Shown here: positions 56,292-64,000 of the stretch, one piece after another
Position numbering within the stretch: the stretch's first letter is position 1
Layout of the letters: every line of letters starts with the position of its first letter
NCBI GenBank assembly: GCA_963978545.1
Contig: OZ021729.1
Coordinates: forward strand, 90,364,466 to 90,428,465
DNA length: 64,000 bases
Origin: Linyphia triangularis
Lineage: Eukaryota > Arthropoda > Arachnida > Araneae > Linyphiidae
Direction: 5' to 3'
Position numbers and translations under genes: made by a program
Notes under the pieces: model-generated
The model's input: the letters and a program-made list of their open reading frames with translations, nothing else
Told to the model about the DNA's origin: nothing
Databases searched by the model: none

Positions 56292-57689
56292 CATCTAGTT
56301 TAGGACTTTTAATTTTGCTGTCTCCCAGGAGTTGATATGGTAGAGGACTTTGGACAATCCCATCATATCCTTGCTATACATATTCCTTTATCATTTATTT
56401 TTTGTGCATATAGATTTTTCACTTACTCAACTGAAACGCTTTTTACAACCATTACAGGTCGGCAGATTTTTTTTTAGTTCTGTGAATGACTGCTAGATAA
56501 TTATTTCTAATATTTTTAGGTACTTCTTGAATTCACTCCCAACATTTTCATTTTATAGGATTTTGCATACAAGAGAAGATTCTGTAAATTAAATTGCATT
56601 TGTATGTATATAAATGTATTAAATAGCAACCAAAAATAAATTAGAATAAAATATGAATTATATGTGCAGTGTACACATTACACATTGTCATCAGCCAAAC
56701 TTTGAACCGGCTCAAAGTTACACTGAATATGTGGTAAAATGATAGTGCCTTGGTTTTTTGCTTTTTACCAAATGTTAGTAAATAAATAACCCTTCAGCTA
56801 CTAACAATTTCACTTTTTTCAGAAAATTATATAGCTGATAAAGTGGTAAGTTGATACTATCTTGCATAAATTAGTTGATTTACATCAACTTCAAATAAGC
56901 ATTAAAATGGAACTTGAAAATAGTACTCCAGAAAAACAACTGAATGGCCAAGTAAATTATGTACTATTTTGTCAATTCATTTATTAAACTATCAAGCAAA
57001 AAGCCAATTTCACAATCTTGCCATCAGTTTGCAGCAGTGGATCATGAGCAACTCTTTAAACCCAAAAATTCTGAAAACTAGGAGGTGGCGCAAAGTTACA
57101 CCCTATGGCTCAAAGTTACCCTGATTGACTGTACCTTAATTAAGTGTGTTTCTCTGGATTTTTACCACACCCTCTTTTGCTCTAAATATAAAGAAGAAAG
57201 GAATTGGTAAAAAGTTAAAGGTGTCTAACTATCAAATGTTTTTACTAAGCATTTAAAAAGAATATTTCCGCTCCGACACGCGTAATGACGATACCTTTTA
57301 TTAAATTTAGGGATGTAATTTACTTGTTGGCTGTTGGTAATTAACTTTTAAACGGCCGTTTTACTTTTGGAATTAAATATCACAGAAATGTATTCGAAAT
57401 CCCGGAAGGTTTCAGGTTTAAAAAAAAAAAAACTTTTTTATAAGTTTATAGAATGGCATGTAGGATAAAATCGCCGTTTTGACGCTGAATTTAACCCGAT
57501 TTGGAAAAAAAAAAAATTCACAAAATTTTAGAACATTCACGAAAAATTTAGAAACATCTTATTTTAATTTTACTGTATTGCTATTTTTGCTATAAGAATT
57601 GCTATTTTTATACAAATGAGTCTTATATAATAATAAAACAAAGAGTCAGTGAATTTATAGAAAGCTACTTAAAATAGGTGTAAAACTTT

Positions 57690-58360
57690 ACTTACAATTT
57701 TTTACCTAAGTAGTTTTAGCTTTGACAAACGGAATGCTAAAATTTTAGTTAATTTTTTTATTTTTTTTACAAACTGACTTTAAATAGAGGTACAGTTTTG
57801 AAATTTTCAACGTAAGTAGTTTTGACCTTTTTTTTATTAGACTTTTTAAAAACAGAACGTTAAAATTAAATTAGTTTTTTTTTTTAATAAAAAAAAATAA
57901 AAAAAATACTTCCAATAAGGCTACAGCTCAGAAATTTTCAACATAAGTAGTTTCGATCTTCAAATTGTACATTTGTGATAAACAAAATGTCAATTTTAAT
58001 TATTTTTTAATTAATTTTTAGTTAACTTTTTTTTTATATAAACAGTCTTTAAATAGAGGTACGGCTCTGAAAGTTTCAACATAAGTAGTTTTGACCTTCA
58101 AATTGTACATTTGACAAACAGAATGTCAAAACGTTATTGTTATTTTTTTTAAATTAAAATATTTTTTTTTACAAAGTGACTTCAAATAGAGGTACACCTT
58201 TGAAATTTTCAACCTAAATATGTTTGGACTTCTAATTAGACTTTTGAAACACAGAATTTTAAAATTTTAATTTGTTTTTTAATTAATATTTTTACAAAGC
58301 GACTTCTAATAGATCTAGAGCTCTGAAAATTTCAATATAAGTTGTTTTGGCCTTTTAATT
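57690..58360 (-). repeat. Tandem array of the ~130-bp unit, six copies, in family T copy 2
   Basis: GTAGTTTTGACCTT-like phrases recur at about 57710, 57821, 57948, 58086, 58207 and 58343. Each is preceded by TGAAATTTTCAACATAA-like text, as the reverse complement of the unit at 30100-30835. Spacing is 111-138 bp. Family-T copy 1 has only about two units. Confidence 0.88.
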
Positions 58361-58785
58361 TTGCTAATTTACAAATTATATTTATGTTGTAATTGTATGT
58401 ATATCTTATAATTTTAAATTTAATAATACATGTTTTTTGTAGAAAAATGAAATTATACAAGTTTAAATTTTAATTCTTGTAATTGTTGTTAAATCAGCTA
58501 CAATTTATTTTATTTCTGCTATTAATCTTCAAATTTTGCTGTACATTTTCTCTTATTCTGCTCCAAAAGTTAAATTTCGCTGCTCCAATTTTTTGCGAAT
58601 CTGCTCCAAACGTTAAATTTTGCTGCTCCAAAATTGCTCCAAACTGGGCTTTAGCACTTCCCACCCCTGTATACATGGTTAAATCGATAAAAATTAATGA
58701 TACATATTTTGGTGTATCAGGCCCACGAAAAGCTCTAACATAAGTCATAAGCCTCTAAAAGTTAGTTGTGAACGCTGTTCTAGAC

Positions 58786-59203
58786 TATGATTCTGGCTGA
58801 TTACTTCAAGTAGCATAGTTACTTTTTTATTCGTAGTTTTAGTGGTAAAAAGTTTTTAATATATGCTCAAAATTTCAAAACCGTCGAATTTAATTTTTTT
58901 TTTCGGTGCGATTTATCTCAAAATGGGTCACCTTTAATTTTTTGTTCTTTGTCACATCATTGGAAAGAAGGTATTTCAATATTTAAAAAGTTTCTTGCTT
59001 CATTTTGGTGTCTCTCCTTAGAAAATAGGGGAAAAAATTGCATCCCCGACAAGTTCAACTTTCGAAAATAGAAAATGCTGTGAAAATCATCAAATCTGGC
59101 AGGTTAAAAGCAATTGACTGAAAATTGGTTTCTATGTTTAATTTTTGCTATATTTTAAGGAAATGGTGCATATAATACTCATCGAAGAATTTCTCAAATG
59201 AGC
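58786..59203. other. Single-copy-looking DNA with one arm of a direct repeat
   Basis: 58786-58875 (GTAGCATAGTTACTTTTTTA then TCGTAGTTTTAGTGGTAAAA) recurs in diverged form at 59969-60062. No gene recognised between. Confidence 0.55.
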
Positions 59204-59211
59204 TTCTAAGT

Positions 59212-59865
59212 CAGCGTTCGCCACTAACTTTTAGAGGCGGGCCGTATTGTTGGAGCTCTTCGCGGGCCGGATACACCAATATATGTATTTTTATTAGCAA
59301 TTTAATGGCATTTCTAAAAACTGGGGGAAAAATTGATTTTTTTTTTATCAAATTACAATTGATATTTCTTTTTTTCAAATAATTAAATATTAATTTTCGT
59401 TATTAGTAAATTAAATTCTAAAAGAGAAGCGAATCTTTTGATCCAACGTGACAGTTGACCTAACTTTTAATAAAAATATTTAAACTGTACTTCCAAATTA
59501 CTTTATTTTAATCGATACCCAAGTGTAACACGGTGATGTTCGGAATCGTTCAGTTTAATTTGTGATAGAGTCGATGTCTTTTGAAGCTAATTTAATGAAT
59601 TGCCCAAATGAGATTCATTAAGTTATTCCTGTATTTATTCTTAATGAAAACCATCTTGCTGAATGCTTCTTTATATAGTTTCTTTGGGCACGTAGTGGAG
59701 AACTCTATTCTACATAGTTAACACCTACTATAATATTTCAGAGAAATAACATGAGAATGTAAAAGAAAGTCCATACCGTGAAATTATTTTTTATATTCTG
59801 TGTTGTTGGCGGGCCGCAGAAAAATCTGTCGCGTGCCAAATGCGGGCCGCGTGTGGCTAACGCTG
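59212..59865 (-). mobile_element. hAT non-autonomous element, family U, copy 3 (complete)
   Basis: 654 bp, starting CAGCGTTCGCCACTAAC and ending GTGTGGCTAACGCTG, with TTCTAAGT exactly duplicated (59204-59211, 59866-59873). The subterminal GCGGGCCGTATTG and ATGCGGGCCGCG motifs are complementary. It is the reference copy for the outer element of the nest. No transposase. Confidence 0.95.
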
Positions 59866-59873
59866 TTCTAAGT

Positions 59874-60083
59874 AGTCAAAATATCACCCATTTATGATTT
59901 TCCACCAAAATTTCTTGAAAGTTAAATTACCATTAAAAGTGTACCCAGATTAATTGGAAGTTGGTAGACAATGACCCTGCGACTGAACACTGCAAGTGGC
60001 ATAGTTACTTTTTTATTCTTAGTTTTTGTGTTAAAAAGTTTTAATTATACACAAATGCCAAAAACTAATTATTCACAAAAGAA
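59874..60083. other. DNA between hAT copy 3 and the LINE, with the second arm of a direct repeat
   Basis: 59969-60062 repeats 58786-58875. The sequence changes abruptly into LINE coding sequence at 60084. Confidence 0.55.
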
Positions 60084-60975
60084 ATCTTGGACCTCACGAA
60101 GGCTTTCGATAGAGTCAGGAAGCATAAACTCATTTTAAAGCTGCATGATACGTTTAATATCATAGGTAACACTTTGGCATGGCTTTCAGATTATCTCCAA
60201 TAAAAATTTATTATGGTCAAATTCAATAAAACTCTCTCAAATAGTTTCCACCTTAGCCAGGGGGTTCCTCAGGGAGCAATTCTTAGACCAACTATCTTTG
60301 CCCTTTATAGGGCTGGAATTGAGAAAGTTATCTCCCCTGGGACCCACATTGGAATGTTTGCAGATGACATTGCTATCTAGAGCTCAGGAAACATTATTGT
60401 CGAAATTGAGTCTAAAATCAACTGTTCCTTAGAAGCTGTTTCCATGTTTGCTGAAGAAATCAAAATGAGTTTTAACACAGCCAAATCCATTTCTGCCTTC
60501 TTTACTTCCAATAAGCACCTTTATAACTATCAACTATCTTTGATGCTAAAACACCACGACCTTACGTAAGAGAAGCATCCAAAATATTTGCGTTATGTTC
60601 TGGACCCAGAATTTACTTGTAACAAGATTATATTGAACATATTACCTTGAAGGCAACGATTAAACATTCTTAAGTACATAGCAGGTAGGGACTGGGGTGC
60701 AGATGCAACTACCCTTAGAACTTTTTTTCAGGCACTCATTAGACCCATTCTGGAATACGGCTTTCCTATCTATTGTTGTGCTTCTAAATCTAACCTTGAC
60801 AAATTGCAAAAGGTGCAACTCAGTGCTGCTCGCATCATAACTGGACTGAAAAGCAGCTGTCCTACAGAAATTCTCCTTTTGAAGCGGATTTGCCATCTCT
60901 TCACGTCAGAAGGCAGGCTAGCTTGGTCAAATATTACAATAAACTTTCACCTTTCTGTTGACATCAGCAATATTA
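60084..60975 (+). pseudogene. LINE reverse transcriptase, 3' half
   Basis: The translation starts ILDLTKAFDRVRKHKLILKL (the first catalytic aspartate block). It continues SQGVPQGAILRPTIFALY, MFADDIAI (the catalytic FADD), then LKYIAGRDWGADATTLRT, LIRPILEYGFPIYCC and KVQLSAARIITGL, the thumb and C-terminal region of Jockey-type LINEs. Stops after DYLQ and DIAI and shifts near 60560-60660 make it dead. It begins exactly where the minus-strand half (61756-62692) stops. Confidence 0.88.
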
Positions 60976-60984
60976 TATGACAAT

Positions 60985-61320
60985 TAGGGACAAAGTTATT
61001 TGTAAATTTGTATAGCAATAGATTCGAAATTTTGCTCCTTTGGACCATTTTTGAAGCTCCAAACGATATTCAAGCTTAATAATGGAATTTTTTTTCTCTA
61101 TTAATCCAACAAGTGAGCAATATTTCATTGAATTCTGCAAAGGTAGGGTTGAAAATGCAACTTCTTTGTGTTGATTTGATATGGAATGACCTTATACTTC
61201 GAACCATTTTTTCTTTTTTGTTTCTTTTGTGGAATGACTTCAAAATAAAATTTGGAATATTGAAATGCATGATTTTAAAGGGTGCAAAATACAAAAATAG
61301 ATTACTCATTTTCAAATAAC
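60985..61320 (-). repeat. Inverted dispersed repeat, copy 1
   Basis: Resembles the reverse complement of 63185-63540. ATTAGGGACAAAGTTATTTG here corresponds to the text around 63505-63525, and the minus-strand translation FNPTFAEFNEILLTCWI here corresponds to FNPTLSEFNKILFSC at about 63330-63380. A decayed coding fragment is possible, but I do not recognise the protein. Confidence 0.6.
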
Positions 61321-61334
61321 AATTGGCTAATTAG

Positions 61335-61618
61335 CTGGGAGAGAAGTAAGTTTTCCAAAAAAAAATAGGTAGGCATTTTAGGGATAATTCCTAAAAATTC
61401 TAGCGATAGTTTAAAAAATTGTAGGGGTAATCACATTAAGTTTTAGAGGTAATTAAAAAAAAATTATTAGGGATATTTCGTTTAAAGCTAATGTAGGTTC
61501 TTAACGCATATCGGAAAAAGATGCCAATTTTCGAAAAATTGAATAATTAAAATCCATTTTTTCTGGAGAATTATCAGGTTTTTCTGCGGGTTTTGGAGGA
61601 AAATCGGAGACATTTCAA

Positions 61619-61653
<35 letters not shown>

Positions 61654-61738
61654 GAATTAACAAAAATGGTAAGTACAATTTTAGGAAGAAGCAAACATTT
61701 AAAAAATGTTAGGAATTTTAGGGCTAATGCGACCCCTG
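61335..61738 (-). mobile_element. Family R element, copy 7
   Basis: On the minus strand it starts CAGGGGTCGCATTAGCCC (61738) and runs through AATTGTACTTACCA, an A tract (61619-61651 as T) and GGAATTATCCC phrases to AAAACTTACTTC near 61345. About 404 bp. It sits next to the LINE breakpoint. Confidence 0.75.
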
Positions 61739-61755
61739 AATTTTTTATTGATTTT

Positions 61756-62692
61756 TGCAGCGACACTATGATGAGTAGGTTTACGATTCTGAGAATTCCT
61801 AATGATTTGGGCAAAGTATAGAACTTGATCTATGGTGCTGTGACCTCTTCGAAAACCAAATTGCTCTTCAGAAAGAAGATTATTCTTGTCCAGAAAGAAT
61901 TGGAGTGTGATTAAGACCATTTTCTCCATTAATTTACTAGTAGAACAAGTCAATGCAATGGGCCTGAAATCCCCAGGCGAGTAGGAATTTTTGTTAGGTT
62001 TTTTAATTGGAATAATTATGGCCTTTTTCCATTCTTGAGGTAAGAACCCCTTCCTCCAGGAAAAGTTTAAAATATTAAGCAGTTTTTGCTTTCCTATGCA
62101 GCCAAGGTGCATATGTCCATGAATACCATCCGGACCTGGGGATTTGTTGAGGTCGAGAGAGGCAAGCAGTAATTCTTGCTCATTAAATTGTGTTGCCAGG
62201 GTTGGATCTCCAAGATCAGTGGTACGGCAGCCATGCACAATGTTTCTTGCTTTACGTAAAACGGGTTTGTCTTCTTTTGTAAAGTTGAGCCTGCTTATTA
62301 GTTGGTAATGGGCTGCAAGACTATTGGTAGCGGATTGATCATCTGCAAACATTTGTCCATTATCGTCTTTGATTGTATTGCAATCCTCAAAGCTTTGTGT
62401 TTGGTGTCCTAACGTCAATTTTACCGCAGATTTCATTCCATCCGAGTCTTTTAAGATGGGTATATGCTAGTTTGATTTCTGCGTTAATTTTGTTTTACTC
62501 AGGTCTTAAATTGTTTTCCGAGAGACTGGCAGTTTGAATTAGGCGTTTTCTTTTCTCATAAAGAGTATCAAGTGTGGAAGAAGATTGAGCGTAGTGTGGA
62601 ATAAAACGTTTCACATTTCCTCTAGGAATGAAGGCCTTAGCGTGTTTAAGTCGATTTCTCTTAAATGTCTGCCAACAAACTTTCGGTGCCAT
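61756..62692 (-). pseudogene. LINE reverse transcriptase, 5' half
   Basis: Minus strand. It contains the linker after the endonuclease (AKAFIPRGNVKRFIPHYA), then, after a shift, INAEIKLAYTHLKRLGWNEI, then the reverse transcriptase start NKSPGPDGIHGHMHLGCIGK, EWKKAIIIPIKKPNKNSY, GDFRPIALTCSTSKLMEKM and EEQFGFRRGHSTIDQVLYFA. It ends at HHSVAA (61756), one or two residues before the ILDLTKAFDRV block with which the plus-strand half begins. The 245-codon frame 61699-62436 is open. The endonuclease domain is absent, so the element is 5'-truncated. The family is Jockey-like. Confidence 0.9.
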
Positions 62693-63184
62693 ACGTACAC
62701 AGTGTCATATGATACAACAATAGTACCTAAAGCTGTACACATGATTCGGTGACATTCTGTAGCTGACTTTTGCAACAGAACTGGAAGTAAATGATTGTTC
62801 TAATCTGGTAGTTCCATTTCAAACACCTTGTACCTAATGATAACGATATTTTTCTACGGATTTCACAACACGGTGTTCTTAAGCAAGTCTCTTGCTTTCA
62901 AATAGTAAAAATCGTCAGACAAAATATGAGCAAACACATCAACGCGGAGTGTTTGCGCAGACGATAATAGAAGTAGTGGGAAACTTTTTTTTACAACCTG
63001 ATATATTTTCCTGCATTAATTCTCTACAAAAATCTGTTAGTTTAATTTTGATACCGCTATGGGATGCCAAATTATAAAATTAAATGCAAATCTTTATCCT
63101 TAACTTGACATAATAATAGCCTTTGGGTGTGAACTGAAGATTAGTATATTCGCGATACCTAATACAAAAGAATATGCAGGGAAT
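62693..63184. other. AT-rich DNA, nothing recognised
   Basis: No gene or repeat end seen. Confidence 0.45.
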
Positions 63185-63540
63185 GAAATGCGAATTGAAT
63201 TTTGTTTTCGAAATAAATTACATGGTAAAGAATTTCTTCTTGATCCTTTGGTTGAATAAATGGGTGATATTCCAGAATTTAATTATGAGATTCCTGATTT
63301 TGCAAATCAACAAAAAAAAAATGGCTTTTTCAACCCGACCCTTTCAGAATTTAATAAAATTTTGTTCTCTTGTTGAATTCATAGTGAAAAAAGAAAATGG
63401 CCAATATTAGATTTGAATATCGTTCAGTTTCTGAAATACGGCGCTTCAAAAATGGGCCAAAAGGTCAAAATTTCGTATTTCTTGCTTTACAGATTTGCAC
63501 ACGTAACTTTGTCCCTAATTATCACAGAACATAGCTTTTG
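63185..63540 (+). repeat. Inverted dispersed repeat, copy 2
   Basis: Partner of 60985-61320 in the opposite orientation. Relative to the sense of the two LINE halves, both copies of this repeat lie in the same orientation, one beyond each outer end of the LINE sequence. This fits tandem LINE copies or a LINE inserted in another repeat. Identity is moderate. Confidence 0.55.
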
Positions 63541-63864
63541 GTGGCAAAAGAAGGCTTAATATTTGGGCTTTCTTATGATGTATCATTTGCACCAATATAT
63601 ATATTTTTTTTTAAATTTATTTTAATATTAAGTAGTTTGATCTTTGACCTTCGATATCTCGAAAAGGGAAATTTTTTCAAAAAAATATTTGTTCTTTATA
63701 CATTAATTCTCTACAAAAATCTGTTGATTTCATTTGGGACCGTAGTAGGATGGCAAGTTATAAATTAAAATTTTTTTTTCCTTAACTTCCGCACGATATT
63801 CGCCTATAATGAATGTGAAGCGGAGATTCCCATATTCACGATACCTTATGCTAAAGTTTCACCT
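63541..63864. other. AT-rich DNA with an internal duplicate
   Basis: ATTAATTCTCTACAAAAATCTGTT occurs in pieces both here (63703-63726) and at 63017-63040, followed by similar text (GATACCGCTATGGGATGCCA and GGACCGTAGTAGGATGGCAA). A diverged local duplication is likely. No gene recognised. Confidence 0.5.
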
Positions 63865-64000
63865 AATTGCTATGCACCTCGCATGCCAAAGGTGCCGCTT
63901 TCGAATCCCCTGGGTTAAGCATCGATCTTCGTTGTGGTTTGGAATCCACTGTTAAGCTATAGGTCTCGGCCTGATTAACCGTTATTGTACAAAAACAGGT
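63865..64000 (+). mobile_element. tRNA-derived SINE, family 2, copy g (runs to the window edge)
   Basis: Plus-strand relative of copies e and f. CTTTCGAATCCCCTGGG is the B-box region, followed by TTCGTTGTGGTTTGGAATCC and GTTAAGCTATAGGTC, then GATTAACCGTTATTG, matching the body of copy e. It is older and more diverged. The end is beyond the window. Confidence 0.7.

Larger units (their letters stand above)
54822..57131 (-). mobile_element. Pogo-like transposon (P) with TA duplication, nested in family T copy 2
   Basis: The ends CAGTCAATCAGGGTAAC and GTTACCCTGATTGACTG are a perfect 17-bp TIR with TA on both sides (54820-54821, 57132-57133). The motif GGGTAACTTTGA recurs inside in both orientations, once as a 13-bp hairpin (55005-55035) and near 56697-56727. 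Two family-2 SINEs have inserted. A decayed minus-strand protein remnant lies in the middle. 2310 bp in total, about 2.0 kb without the SINEs. Confidence 0.88.
53442..58669 (+). mobile_element. Family T element, copy 2, nested in the outer hAT
   Basis: Left end CAGGGGTGGGAATTCTGCGC and right end GCACTTCCCACCCCTG. The first ~125 bp match family-T copy 1 at 22711. The match resumes after the inner hAT (GGCAACCTCAAGGGCCGTTT at about 54570 and at 22857), proving the nesting. The right part holds six tandem ~130-bp units and the GCTGCTCCAAAATTGCTCC terminus. Without inserts it is about 1.97 kb. A clean TSD is not visible. Non-coding. Confidence 0.8.
52893..58777 (+). mobile_element. Outer hAT non-autonomous element, family U, copy 1 (hosts a nest)
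   Basis: Left end CAACGTTAGCCACTAGG and right end (reverse complement) CAGCGTTCACAACTAAC are imperfect TIRs. TTCTAAAC (52885-52892) and TTCTAGAC (58778-58785) are an 8-bp TSD with one difference, the hAT hallmark. Its own sequence is 52893-53441 plus 58670-58777, about 657 bp. This aligns, in reverse orientation, with the independent 654-bp copy at 59212-59865 (shared TGTTAACTATGT, AGAGTTCTCCACTACGT, ACATCGACTCTATCA). All the rest is younger insertion. Confidence 0.85.

Noticed and set aside
60084..62692. Twin-priming as explanation for the oppositely oriented LINE halves
   Set aside because: Twin priming places the inverted 5' part upstream of the 3' part; here the order is the reverse, so a later inversion fits better.

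Overview
This is an AT-rich, intron- and repeat-dominated piece of an animal nuclear genome, most likely an arthropod. A spider or other chelicerate is my guess only; nothing here proves it. The evidence is long A/T homopolymers and (TA)n tracts, tRNA-derived SINEs with 11-14 bp target-site duplications (TSDs), a Ty3/Gypsy retrotransposon, non-LTR retrotransposon fragments, and many cut-and-paste DNA transposon families (Tc1/mariner, pogo-like, hAT, piggyBac-like and Harbinger-like). I find no confident host protein-coding gene, no rRNA or functional tRNA gene, no CRISPR array and no bacterial-style operon.

Layout. Positions 1-12,400 are mostly unassigned AT-rich DNA with a perfect 16-bp hairpin (385-426), a 131-bp direct repeat (3394/3902), a LINE remnant (7330-7720), a foldback element (9702-9942) and one CpG-rich patch (10690-11110), the best candidate for a host promoter or exon. 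A decayed transposase-like gene occupies 12472-13911. From 14 to 24 kb there are small TIR elements, a candidate solo LTR inside a (TA)n tract, and a 1.1-kb TIR element between ~200-bp inverted repeats. From 24 to 36 kb there is a dead Tc1 transposon, several non-autonomous families, a ~140-bp tandem array, a piggyBac-like MITE and a dead hAT transposase.

Positions 37697-43502 hold the one intact autonomous element: a 5.8-kb Ty3/Gypsy retrotransposon on the minus strand. It has 230-bp LTRs differing at one base, a 4-bp TSD, a likely tRNA-Pro primer site, and one uninterrupted 1527-aa Gag-Pol reading frame with every catalytic motif present. It is flanked by a Tc1/mariner element with a SINE inserted in its dead transposase. 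Further right are a hAT copy, a conserved single-exon family of unknown function (48336-48863) and another SINE.

Positions 52893-58777 are a four-level nest. A hAT element holds a CAGGGGTGGG-type TIR element, which holds a second hAT element and a 2.3-kb pogo-like element, which in turn holds two SINEs. Removing the inner insertions gives the outer hAT almost the same length as an independent copy at 59212-59865. The right end (60084-62692) holds two halves of one LINE reverse transcriptase in opposite orientations, split at the same codon, which suggests an inversion.

How the parts relate: the autonomous Gypsy is probably recent. The SINEs depend on a LINE that is not intact here. The many non-autonomous TIR families depend on transposases present only as wrecks. 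All element names such as R, S, T, U, V, W, X and P are labels local to this annotation.
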